From Gambelia wislizenii (Eukaryota; Chordata; Lepidosauria; Squamata; Crotaphytidae): 64,000 bases of DNA. The notes beneath the pieces were generated by a model. The model had not been told where the DNA came from, ran no database searches, and was given only the letters and a program-made list of their open reading frames with translations. Positions within the stretch are counted from its first letter, which is position 1, and each line of letters starts with the position of its first letter. Where the stretch lies: positions 166,312,596 through 166,376,595 of the forward strand of contig JAUMIR010000005.1 in the NCBI GenBank assembly GCA_030847615.1. Direction: 5' to 3'. Below, one piece after another: positions 43,015 to 53,800 of this stretch. The translations under genes were made by a program, and so were the position numbers.

Positions 43015-44031
43015 ATATGGAAAACATGAAAAATTATGGATCACTCTTAAAGAAATGGAGGTGCCACAAAATTTGATGTTTGTGATGCAGAACCGGTACT
43101 CAGGACAAGAAGCTACTGTTAGGACAGAATACATAGAAACAGAATGATTTCCAACTGGCAATGAGGTCAGACAAGGCTGCAATTTATCATACTATTTGTT
43201 TAACTTGTGTGCTGAATGTGTCATGCATAAAGCAGGATTAGACTCAGAGGAAGAAGGAGTAAATTTTGGAGGAAGGAACATCAACAATTTAAGTTATTCA
43301 GATGACACTATACTACTAGCAGAAAATAGCCAAGACTTGGAATGATTACTGAAGAAAATCAAGGAAGAAAGTGCAGAGGTAGGCTTGCAGTTGAATGTAA
43401 GAGAATGAAAATAATGACCATAGATTATTTACATCACTTTAAAGTAGATGATGAAGACATTGAAATAGTTCAAAGGTTTTCCATATCTTGGCTCAGTCAT
43501 AAATCAGAATGGAGACTACAGTCAAGAAATCAGAAGAAAACTAGGACTTGGAAAAGCAGCTATGAAAGAACTACACAAGATCCTGAAGTGTCAAGATATA
43601 TCATCGACATTGGTTGCGAAAACTGGACAGTGAAGAAAGCTGATAGGAAATAAATCAACTCTTTTGAAATGTGGTGCTGGAAAAGAGTTCTATGGATACC
43701 ATTGATGGTTAAAAAGACAAATAAATGGATATTAGAGCAACTCAAGCCTGGACTTTCCCTAGAAGCCAAAATGACATGATTCACTAGAAAAGACAATAAG
43801 GTTTGGTAAGGTAGAAGGAAGGAAGAAAAGAGGAAGACTGCATTCCAGATGGATTGACTCAATCAAGGAGGCCACCACCCTGAGTCTTCAAGACCTGAGC
43901 AGGGTTGTTGAGGATAGGGTTCCTTGGAGGTCTCTCATTCACGAGGTTGCCATAAGTTGAAGGTAACTTGACAGCAGTTAACAACTTGTCATAAATTGAA
44001 GTTGGCTTCACAGTAGTTAACTACTACAACA
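43015..44031 (+). mobile_element. BovB (RTE clade) LINE, 5'-truncated
   Basis: Translated pieces follow BovB order: LMFVMQNRY...TVRTEY, the VRQGCNLS block, NINNLSYSDDTILLAE with the active-site YSDD (43296-43307), a KEES...GLQLNV block, then WTVKKAD (43620-43650), MWCWKRVLWIP (43667-43700), and RKTAFQMD (43835-43860). The non-coding end AGGTTGCCATAAGTTGAAGG, TAACTTGACAGCAGTTAACA is the BovB/RTE tail, and it is partly duplicated at 43988-44031. Stops and frameshifts make it inactive. BovB is known for horizontal spread involving squamates. Confidence 0.88.
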
Positions 44032-44904
44032 AATTTGTTTCTATATCTCTATATAGTTTATACTCTGTGCAAAGTATTTGTGATGCCTACAAAAATGCCT
44101 TATCGTTCAGAGAGGGATTAGAACCCAGGGTGCTGCCTTATCCCAGATGGCACCATATTGTGACCTAATCACCTCACATGTTCATTTAGCCAGTTGACAG
44201 CATGTCTCCAGGACTCTGAAAGGCCTCTCTTCCAGGCCTATCTTGATGTATCAGAGATTGAACATGGGACAATTTGCATGAAGAACATGCAGTTCACCAC
44301 TGAGGTACAAGTATCAATTTATCCCTTTGACTTTTCGAAATCTATACCACAATAATAAGGCATAATCTGGAAAAAAAAAACTGGGCATCTTTACGTTTCA
44401 ACTCTAGTGAGATTTAAAATTTCCTCTGAAGCTTCTTCTCACATTAACCCGCATGAAGAAAAAACAGTGATTTAGAGAAAGGATAGAAGAGAAAAAAATA
44501 ATGCCCAAATGGAAGAGGCACAAGCAGATCATCATCACTTCCACCTTCACTGCTTTTAGACCACAAACTTTTATCAAAAGATGGTTTGAGTTGAATAAAA
44601 CAGCAGCTGAAAGTTACACATGACTGCATTCGATGTCTAACTTGCATTTAACCTGGTATAATTTTATATGTGCATGACAACTAATGACACCCTACTAGAA
44701 GCAGAGTAGTTACCAGGGTTCATAAGAGAAATACCAAATTGAAGGGAAGAGCCAATCTGTCTTATGAACATATGTTAAACTGGATATCCTTTGGACAGTG
44801 ACATTGGCTTCAAATATTGTATGCTAAGCTGAGGAAGACTTGAATCCAATAGCCTATTGCATTATTGTTTAACTTATTCTCCATAAACCACCCTTTTTTC
44901 CAAA
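44032..44904. other. Unassigned sequence
   Basis: No gene. GAACATGGGACAATTTGCATG...CAGTTCACCACTGAGGTAC (44260-44306) resembles the end of a tRNA-like SINE but lacks clear boxes. Confidence 0.35.
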
Positions 44905-45058
44905 AAAAATTATGTATTTATTTATTTATTTATACCCCGCTCTTCAGCCACAAGGCTATCAGAGCGGCTTACAAATTCTTTTTAAGCAACAGCTATTTAC
45001 ACATCTACACTGCATTAAACAGTTTCCAATGTGTGTTAGCTAATTGCCTCTGGGTTTC
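44905..45058 (-). mobile_element. tRNA-SINE family, 3' half
   Basis: ATTTATTTATTTATTTATAC, CCCGCTCTTCAGCCACAAGG, ATCAGAGCGGCTTACAAATT, then AGCAACAGCTATTTACACAT and CAGTTTCCAATGTGTGTTAG, CTAATTGCC. It is collinear with the minus-strand SINE at 32325-32480; the tRNA head is missing (5' truncated). Confidence 0.75.
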
Positions 45059-48000
45059 TAAAAATTATTCCAGGATACATAGCAGCAAAAAACAAACCAA
45101 AACAAAACCACCAAAAGGACTGTATGGTTGTAGAGTTCTGATGAAAAAGAATTCTTCCTCTTCCCTGGATGGGAACACAAGGCTTTTATGACACAACAGT
45201 ATTATTTTAGAACACTGTGCTTTTGAAAAAGAAGGCACACCCATCCATGTCTCCACAGTCAATACTGAGCAGAGACACAGAAGAAATCTGTGATTGACCA
45301 ATTTCTGATTTCATTAGCTAAACTGCCTCCCTGGCCGCTTTCATCCTCCCTCCACTTCCTGCAGTATGGAGAAGACCTTGTAGATTTAAAAAAATATCCA
45401 AGACGCCCCAACTGGTAAAAATAAATGGGGCTTTTTGTTGTTTTTTTCTGTTGTTGAAAGGTCTGGAAACTGTGCCTTATGACACATTTTTCCAAAGGCA
45501 GTTAATAGATAATTAACCATTCATTATTTGTATGTTTGTTTTTGAACTGGAGCATGTTTTAATAGGATCACCTGAATAATACATTTCCTCACATATTAAT
45601 TAAAGTATTACTGCACCATCTAACTGCCTTTAAACTAGATAAAAGTATTTTGCTGCCTATATTAATAATGAAGAGCACATTGTTTATTCTCTTCTAGGAG
45701 TCTTATGCAATGGCATTAATTCACATTGTGGCCATTAGAGATGATCTACCCAAACTCTATGTCCTCAGCAAAGTTCAAGACCTCAGACTTTAATACATGA
45801 TTTTCATGCAGGGTTTCATCTGCAACTCTGAGTAAAAGTTGTGTCTTGATGCCTATACCTCCTTGTGTCCTTGATTTTAGTTGAATCCATGTAAGCTCTT
45901 GGGATCTTTTAAGAAATAAAAGTGGATTGCTTTACTTAATGCATTTTGGAGCTCCCTGTGTTATAGTACTGTGTCACATAAAGTGAATAGAGGAAAAATA
46001 AATTTTCCATAAAACTTTCTGAAGGTCCTTTCCATAGTGATAAAAGGGGAAACAAAAACAACCATTTTAAAAACCCAACACACCCTTTTACTGTTGTCCT
46101 ATCTAACATGCAACACTTCCATTTATCTTCGCACTATGCTGAAAAAGAAAAATACAAAGTAGTCATTACCTGTAAGACAAAATCCCCTTTTCCCCTTCAA
46201 TAAAAGCTAATCACAACTAGTTCTGACCATTCTTCTATGGATGAGCTGAAGTGCTTTCTTTTTCAACTCATTTGACTACATAAGAAATAGTTCCTATTAC
46301 ACCAACAACAAGGACAAAATGTCTACCACTACTACCAGTGGTGGGTAGTGACTTCTATGTCAATGGGGCAGTAAGTCCACTTTGGGTTTTAGTAGAGTTT
46401 AATTGAGCTACCCAAGATACCGAAACCTATTCCCAAAATCCATTCAGCATCCTGGAAAGGGTGTTTGAAATTCAGAATTAAATCTGAAATGGATTCACCA
46501 CCCCCACTAACAGGGAAGCCACCAACTGCTGCTGATGGTTAACTCCACTTAAAGCAAAACTAAAGCAGCTCTAACAGACCTGACATACCTGAGTCTGGTT
46601 GTCTATCTGACCCTGATTGTTTGCCCCCTTCTGAACCTTTGATCAGATAGAAAGGATGCATCTGAAATTAAGGATGATTTCAAGGTCTGACCTATCTTCC
46701 TTGTCATGTATTTTTGGTAGGATCTGCTCGTCACTAGCCCCATCTTCAGGTTCATAGTGATGCCTCTGGCAGCCTTGGATGGCATTTACTTCTGGAGTTG
46801 CTGGTGTTCAGGCAAGTGGTGTTCTGGGTAGGCAGACCTTGCCATCATTAGGGAGTTCTCTTGCCTGAAGTTCTTCCCTATCTTGTTGCCTGTTCACATA
46901 CAGGATTATGAGTTCAGAAACAAACAAACAAAAAATGATGGTGATTGTCAAGGGCATCAAATAGTCCTCTTGCTTTGTTCTGATAATGCTATTAGCCAAG
47001 AACTTTATATTTTGTTTGGTTAGTGGCTGAAATCTCTTAGCATACTACATTTTAAGTAGTGACAACAACACAGCAGTGCTCGCTCATTCGCATGGATTTT
47101 TGGAGGAGACATCTTGTTCCTTGGCATGGAATGTGATGCTACTTGTAACTTGTTTGCTCTTCTCCCCCTCTCCCTAATTGGCATTGTTATTGTAACTCTT
47201 AATTTCTTCTACATATGTCCGAATTCCTCTCAGATGAAAGAACAAAACCCTTCACTAATATCATCTGTATTTAAATTTTATGATTTATTGATGAATAAAA
47301 CCAAGCTGGTAAACAAAGTAAAATAAAACTATATTGTTGTTAAAAGCTTATGAAATGCCATAGCAATAAAGGAGCTAAAGCTGTGGTGTATAGCATAACA
47401 ATAAGAATGTTCACTCAGAAATAAGTTCCATTGTATTTTGCAGGGTCTACCCTGTGTGTTTGTATGTATGTGCCTCCAAATTACCTGAATTTCATAGGGT
47501 TTTTTTAAGGCAAGGAATACTCAGAGGTAATTTTGCTAGTATCTTTTTCTGAAATGTCACCACAGCACCTGGTATTCATTGGCAGTCTTCCATCCAAGTA
47601 CTAAACAGGGCTGACTCTGCTTACTCTTACTTAAAATGATGGGACTCACACATTGGGTATGTAACTAGGATTTGGTCTGCAAGTGGCAAAGTAAAGTAGT
47701 AGCAGACTGAAACTCTAAAATGAGACTATGCTACTTCATGCTGCAGAATTTTTATTAAGTTGTCTGCATCCATTTTATAGACCTTGAGTTATCCTCACAA
47801 TACAATAAAACAGAAGAAAACAATATGCAGAATCACATTTCTAGAAAAAATGTCAATGCAGTCATTAAAAAAAAAAAACCCTAAAAAGTAATGCAATGTC
47901 TATGCTAAAGAACACTCATGAGGATAGACATTGATCCAGATTCCAGTAATTTGTTTTTCCTGAAAAACCAGTTGTTCCTGTGGAAGTGGATGTTTAGCAT

Positions 48001-48796
48001 GTCCATTTAACAAAAGCTGAAAGCTCCCTTGCACTGGCTTTAATCCAGCATCCCATAGCAAAAATACCTACATGTGGACCTATATCCCCCCATGACTTAC
48101 TGTAAAGCCTCTGAAGCCACCCACACAACCTTTCCATGCTTTACACTGAGCAGGCAAGATTGGAGAAGCAACTGGCTATATCTCTATAGCGAGATACACA
48201 ATGATGACATCAGCACTGATATCCGTTGGAGTGCTCTGGGAGCCTCAGTGTTGCTCTAATCATTGTGCATCTGGCTATGGGGATGCAGCCAGATGCTTCT
48301 TCAAGCCTGCATGACCACCATGAAGCATGGAATTAGCCATTCAGGGTGTCTTCAGGGGCTTTACCGTAAGTTAGGAGGGGGGCTTTGGGCACTGTAGGGG
48401 GGAGGGAATACCAACCCCCACAACCCTCCAAAAAGGACATCCACATGTATAAGGGAAACTTAGGCATGTGGACATCCCTAACAGATTTCTGGCCGTTATT
48501 AGTTACATTAACTCCATGCAAATAGATAACTGACACAATAGGCAAAAAGACTAGACTAAAATCTTTTCCCCTGCCATGCAGATTTTCTCAGTGCAAGGAG
48601 ATGTTCTGCTCAAAGAGATAATATTCAAAAGTAGTACAGGTACTGTCTATGACATTTTTGCATTATTCTACCACCTCATTAACATCGCCTTCTGCTCAAT
48701 GTGCAAAACCAGCCAAATATTGGCTGGGGGTCATTTACTTCATAAGAGACAGATACATGTCAAACTCAAAAAGGATATCAAATGATCAAGAAGTAG
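45059..48796. other. Mostly unassigned sequence, no gene seen
   Basis: 45480-45960 is A+T-rich, repeat-poor and could be single-copy regulatory DNA. 48000-48490 contains CATGTGGACCTAT and CATGTGGACATCC motifs near its two ends and may be another non-autonomous DNA element, unproven. Short ORFs such as 46808-46999 and 47114-47326 have no family motifs. Confidence 0.4.
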
Positions 48797-48843
48797 CATC
48801 ATCATCATCATCATCATCATCATCATTATTATTATTATTATTT
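48797..48843. repeat. (TCA)n(ATT)n compound microsatellite
   Basis: About nine CAT units followed by six ATT units, at the tail of the adjacent minus-strand LINE/SINE end, where A-rich tails commonly seed microsatellites. Confidence 0.9.
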
Positions 48844-49330
48844 CTTACCCACCTCTCCCCATGGATCGAGGTGGGAACAACATTTCCACACAAAACAATT
48901 AATATCAATTAAAATACATCTTAGTTAAAAATACATAAATATATCAAAACACAGAATATCAATTTAAAAGAACAAATAAAACCAGTACATGTTAAAACAG
49001 TTTAAAATTCACAGTTTAAAAATCATCTGGATAGGCTTGCCAGAAGACATTTGTCTTTAATGCTCGTTTAAATTCAGACAGTATGTGCAACTGTCTAATC
49101 TCTTCCGGCAGGCTATTCCAGAGTCTAGGGGCGGCTGAAGAAAGAGTCCTCTGGGTGACTGTTGCCAGCCTAGTTCTGGCTGACTGGAGTAAATGTCTCC
49201 CAGAGGACCTGGATGTTCATAAATCTTGGATCAGTGCTCTTTTGTCCTTTATTTTGGCTGTTGCATAAGCAAAAGATGCCAGTCATTTTGTAGTGACACA
49301 GGTAGCTTCTTGTCAGCTGAAAGAAAGTTT
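48844..49330 (-). mobile_element. LINE-type 3' end with (AAT)n(ATG)n tail
   Basis: TTTCTTACCCACCTCTCCCC..GATCGAGGTGGG replaces the usual tail core. It is followed by A-rich DNA and by CTTGCCAGAAGACATTTGTC, GGCAGGCTATTCCAGAGTCT, AGGGGCGGCTGAAGAAAGAG and CCTCTGGGTGACTGTTGCC. Segments like GGCAGGCTATTCCA(G)AGTC recur in reptile LINE 3' regions as I know them. The exact family is uncertain. ORF 49083-49268 is antisense. Confidence 0.55.
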
Positions 49331-50411
49331 ATATAATCTGTGACTCACCAACTCAAGCCCCCCCTGCAACTGTATTTTTTTTTAAAAAAAGATGGCAGGT
49401 AGCAAAAAAAAAAAGTGGTTTAGTGGACCTCTAGTAGAGAAAAATCTGGCTGATGGGCTGTGTTCAGCCTGATGGCTCTCAGATTATGCATTGAAGGAGA
49501 GCTTATTTAGAAAGAATTGTCCCCACCTTGATTGCTGCTGCAAAATGGGAATAAATTATTTAGACCTTAAATCTGGCCATTGAGGATGTAATGGGGCAGA
49601 TCAGCTAGTAGTCTAGTATCAGATCCTATAAATTACTATCATAAGTCTGCCACATCTAATGGATGTATCACATTACAGTTTGCCCCTAATTGCAAATATT
49701 TGCTTCTCTTTAGTTTAAACCTCAGCTACAAAGATGTTTACCATTCCCAAAGCCTCTCTGATACTAATTATTATTCTCACATAGCTGTGTGATTACAGAT
49801 GGCTTCTTTCATGAGTATGCTTTGTACCCTGGGTCACGGAGTGCTAATTCTGGAGATCAGTATTAGGAGAGAGATGTGTTCTTAAGCCCTGGTTGGAATG
49901 TATGAGCATAGCTGTCCGCACATGACTTTGAAAGCTTAATCACTTTAAGCAAAGAGCTCTGATCCAATTATGGGGCCGTCTGTGCTGTTCCTATTGACCT
50001 CTTTATTGGAGAAAGTTATTACGGTAGGTGCCGTTGTGAAATGCATGGTGGTATACTGGAGGGCTGTGTAAACAAAGATTGCTGGAAAAAATGATAACAG
50101 AAATGAGAAATCAGGCACTCCGAGGATAAAGGGGAGAAGGATGATGGAATTATACAGCAGTGGAAGCTTGGCTGGAAAGAGAAGAGGAGAAAGGAGGAAT
50201 GATATTCATTGCCTCACTTGGGCATAACACACAGTATCTGCAGCAGATTTAGGAACACACACAGTTTGCTACTTCTTCCAGGAAAAAAAATGGACCTACT
50301 TGGGAGACTACAGAAAACTCTTTCAAAGGGGAAGGAGAAAAGATTACTTTTTGTTAACGCTTTCTAAGAGACTTCCAATGTAATGGATCACTGGTGGCAT
50401 GCAGACATTGG
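49331..50411. other. Repeat-poor sequence, possible conserved element
   Basis: No gene or mobile element is seen. 49640-50080 is well ordered single-copy-looking DNA with CCAATTATGG, CTTTGAA-type and ATTA sites (for example 49928-49972), the sort of content found in enhancers. This is a guess from composition. Confidence 0.35.
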
Positions 50412-51643
50412 AGATTATCACACAAGGCTAGAAAAGCTAGAAAAGTGGAATTAAAGCAGGATAGTAGTGACTATGGCCAAACTAAAGTGTATGGTGTCAT
50501 GACTGTCCTGTAATTGCCATTACTGTGGTGTCCCTTTTAAATGAAGGGAAAAATCCATCAATGGCTCTAAAAGTTGCTATTGTTCTGCTAATGGCCCTGG
50601 TGTGATAGGCCCCTTCACTTCAATTCTTGCACTACAGCAGTCAGTGCCATTGGCAGGGCCTGATACTCCTCCTACTTCCTCTCTCCCCCTCCTATTCACT
50701 ATTCCAAAACAGGCTAAAGCCCATCTACACAAGGTGAAAAAAATCGAAAATACATCATAGTATTGGCATCTCGCAGCAACAGCGTCGTGTCTAAAAGGTT
50801 TTTCTGGCATTGGAAGCCCCCATAAGCCTCACATTCATAATGGTGGCCACGAGTGATTTACTCATGTTAGTTCTTCACAGCTGCAATTAAAAAAAAAAAG
50901 TCATCCGAAGGTACGCTGGTGTCATAGAGTGATTCTCCATTTTTTAAAGAAAGCATAACAGAAAATATTGATCTTTTTTACCGCCTTAGTGGGCCATTGC
51001 TAAGGCAAAAATCCAACATGGCAGCGGTGGGCACTTGCCCTCCTAGCAAGGCCCATCCCTGCTCTCACCAAGCCAATCAGCTTTGTGCTTCCCTTCAAGT
51101 TTTTTAGTGTTCTATAGTCCAAATCAGCAAAAATATGCACCCATCTCGTGGTTTGTGAAAACGTACAGGGAAATCTTCAAAGGCTTTTATCCCATTGTTT
51201 TTGTTCTTTTGGGCCCCCCTCCTTCTGAATAGTGTGGATTGTCACTTGATCCTGTTTAGACAGGTAGGATTCCTAGCGAATTCCATGAGGGGTAGTTTCT
51301 TTGTTTAGACAGGCCCTTTCTCTGTGCCTGCCAGGTTTTTGTTTTTCTTTTTAATCTTTGCTGTGTTTGTGTACTTACAACAAAATGATAAAATATGAAT
51401 AATTTTAATCATTTTTGCTGTAATAATGTGAACACAGCAGAAATAAAAATAAAAAAATTACAGGCATGGAGTTAGCATGGAGTAGGAAGGGGAGAGAGAA
51501 GGAGAATCAGGCCCCCTCATGGCACTGACTGCTGTAATGCTGGGACGCAGCTAGAGGTGTGATAAGATCCATTTTCAAAGTGGTATGTTCCTGTTTCCTT
51601 TCATGACCCAATTGCCCAAGACACTAGCCTTGTGTGATAATCT
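50412..51643. mobile_element. DNA transposon with perfect 20-bp TIRs, non-autonomous, carrying a nested MITE
   Basis: AGATTATCACACAAGGCTAG at 50412-50431 and its exact reverse complement at 51624-51643 bound a 1232-bp segment. No transposase is encoded; ORF 50577-50810 has no motif. The family A MITE at 50716-51318 lies inside, so the outer element was originally about 630 bp or less. The GATTATCA terminal motif recalls family B (AGATTATCAGAC), so the two may be related hAT-like families. No clear 8-bp target duplication. Confidence 0.75.
50716..51318. mobile_element. hAT-like MITE, family A, copy 3 (complete, nested)
   Basis: The left end AAAGCCCATCTACACAAGGTG and the right end CTTTGTTTAGACAGGCCCTTT are imperfect inverted repeats. 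The reversed right end (AGGCCTGTCTAAACAAAG..., CCTCATGGAATTCGC, CCTGTCTAAACAGGATC, CTATTCAGAAG) is collinear with the left end of the 25765 copy. Length 603 bp. It is non-coding. Confidence 0.7.
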
Positions 51644-51845
51644 AGCATCCTGTGTTAGACTGCAACTACCATCAGTTAGTCCAACAGTGAGAAACACTGG
51701 GAGTTGAAGTCCAACACCTTCTGCCCTCCCATAGTATGCAAGTGCAACATTTTATGCATCCCTGTTCTAAAGTCATCCCACAATAATCCTAAACCCTGGA
51801 GAACTTAGAAACTCATATTGTATTGCATTGCTCACTCACTCTCTC

Positions 51846-51879
<34 letters not shown>

Positions 51880-52851
51880 ACAACTGTAAGGTAATGAGGA
51901 TAATGTTGATGTGTAAGTGTAACTGTGTTAGTTACTGTTATAGTTAGAAGGGATGCACCCTCTCACTATTTAGGTGTGTTTTGTCTTACAGGGCAGTGCC
52001 TGGGCACCATTCAGTTGTGTTCAAAACCCAACAAAGTAGACTATTTTAGTTGATTTTGAAAGGTGAGACAGCAAAGAGTAACTTTCTTAAAACGACAGAA
52101 AATTATTGGTATTGCTGTGCTTGGTACTGTAACTGTGGTTCTATACTTTCAAGAGTAACTTTGGAAGCTTCAGCTTTTTATAGCCCTATGGAGGGAATGC
52201 TGTGAAGTGATTCAGTGTTGGTGAAAGATTTGAGAAAGAGACAGAGGGGTTATAGGAAGACTGATTGAAAAGTACCATCCAAAGGAGGCAGTGAAGGAGG
52301 GAGCTATAACCTTCTGTACTCACATAGCATGCATCAGCTCTATAGTCAGGGAGTTAACAGAGGCTGAGGTCTGCAGCTGCATCCTAGTGCAGGGCTCTGA
52401 ACCAGAACACAAGTGTGAAAGATCCTAATCACTAGTTGATTCCTGATTTATTGGCTCGATCTCTCTCTCATTTTTATTTTATTCAGAGACTTATCTTAAT
52501 TTTTCTGCTTGCTTCAGCCCTTCTTTCCCTCTCCTAGTGAAACCTTGTCTGCAAACCTTTTCCCTTTCATTATTTTTTTTCTTCCCTAGCAATGATTCTG
52601 GTGGAGAGATTACACACAAACACACACATTCACACAAACTCACAGTCACATTATCTATAATGTCTTGTGTAGAACTGGTAACATCTTCATAAAGAACAAT
52701 CCTGTACAAACCCAACTGAACATGCTAAACGTGCTAGGCCTTATTTCTGTGTGTAAATGTGTAAATGGAGTAGCAGCAGTACTCTGGGAAGCAATTCTTC
52801 CTCCTCCTCCTAAAAAAGCATTATTTGATTCAGTTCCACACATTTCTACAA
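51644..52851. other. Unassigned sequence with short repeats
   Basis: 51660-51730 contains GACTGCAACTACCATCAGTTAG..GGGAGTTGAAGTCCAACACC, a motif of decayed hAT/MITE termini. An (AC)n run is at 51849-51877. CACACA-rich DNA occurs at 52612-52650. No gene is seen. Confidence 0.4.
51849..51877. repeat. (AC)n microsatellite
   Basis: About fourteen uninterrupted AC units after a CTCTCT stretch. Confidence 0.95.
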
Positions 52852-53418
52852 CAGTAGCATGCCCGTATATGTGGGCATTGGTGCCGGGGGGCCCTGTGGA
52901 TACTGAAATCCACAGATAATAGTGAACACCCTGGAGGAGGAGGAAGGAAGAGAGAGAGGCAGGCAGGAAGAGGAAAGCAGAAAAAGTGAGGTTCCTCCAG
53001 TTGGCCCGCAGCTTGCCCATCAAGCCCAGCCCAGCCAAGCCAAGCCAGGGACTTGAACTGGAAGGCTGCCCACTCTCCCTCCCCTGCACACACAACTTGT
53101 GGCCCAGGCCACTGCCGGCAGAACCTGGCCCACCTAGGCTGCTGTCTCCCAGGCATCCTCCCAGGCATTCCACCATCACTCACCACCACCAGAACCCAGC
53201 CTGGCTAGGCCACTGCCTCTTCCTCCTCCACCACCACTGCCACTGCCCGCTTCTGCCAGAACCTGATCTGGATAGGCTGCTGCCACCTCCTCCTCCACTG
53301 CCACTGCTGCCGCTGCCGGAACCCAGCCACCAAGGCCACGGAGCAGATGCAGATTAAGACCCCTGGCCACCAACTGTGGATACTGGATACTGAATCAGCA
53401 GATATGGGGGTGCATCTG
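52852..53418. mobile_element. Tigger-like MITE expanded by a GC-rich interior
   Basis: The left end CAGTAGCATGCCCGTATATG and GTGGATACTGAAATCCACAG, and the right end CAACTGTGGATACTGGATAC and AGATATGGGGGTGCATCTG, followed by TA, form an imperfect TIR of the Tigger type. The interior (about 52930-53345) is GC-rich and unlike the other copies. It holds a minisatellite and gives rise to long overlapping proline/glycine/alanine-rich ORFs on both strands (the longest 174 codons, 52655-53179). I regard these as translations of repeat DNA. Confidence 0.55.
53119..53340. repeat. GC-rich minisatellite, ~60-71 bp unit
   Basis: Four units begin at 53119, 53190, 53257 and 53317, each with C(A/G)GAACC(C/T) followed by TGG/CAGCC..TAGGC.GCTG-like text and then a CCACCACTGCC-rich run. 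Unit lengths are 71, 67 and 60, and the last is partial. It is embedded in the Tigger-like element, and a CCAGCC-type short repeat precedes it (53020-53050). Confidence 0.7.
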
Positions 53419-53649
53419 TATTTGTTAATGTTTGTCCTGGAATACTCCTGTAGCAATGTGTTGTGGTATTCACACACAAATTTTTGAAGTGAAGGAGTAT
53501 CTGTTGATGATTCAAAGGATGCTGGGACACCATCTGGAAAACCTGCAAAGGTAGTATATTCCATTATGTGCAAACAACTATATATGCATATACTGCACAG
53601 AGATTGCAACTGTTGTGCTGAACATAGTGACCAAGTTTCTACCATGGGG

Positions 53650-53800
53650 ATTTATTTATTTATTGAGTATTTATACACTGCCCTTCAGCCAAAAAGCCTC
53701 CCAGGGCAATTTACAAATCATTAATTTGACAGTTCCTTGCCCTCAGCCTTACAATCTAATCTAAACAAGAACTGACACATAAGGGAAATGGAAGGGTAGT
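53650..53800 (-). mobile_element. SINE/LINE 3' tail
   Basis: TTTATTTATTTATTGAGTAT, TTATACACTGCCCTTCAGCC, CCTCCCAGGGCAATTTACAA, then CTTGCCCTCAGCCTTACAAT. It is a minus-strand tail of the type described at 2625, with a longer unique part. Confidence 0.55.

Noticed and set aside
48797..48843. Repeat array that could be mistaken for a CRISPR or tandem gene array
   Set aside because: It is a simple trinucleotide microsatellite at a retroelement tail; there are no spacers.
52655..53179. 174-codon minus-strand ORF, the longest in the window
   Set aside because: It spans the GC-rich minisatellite and the end of a Tigger-like MITE, has low-complexity composition and overlaps several other ORFs on both strands. 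No domain or splice structure supports a gene.
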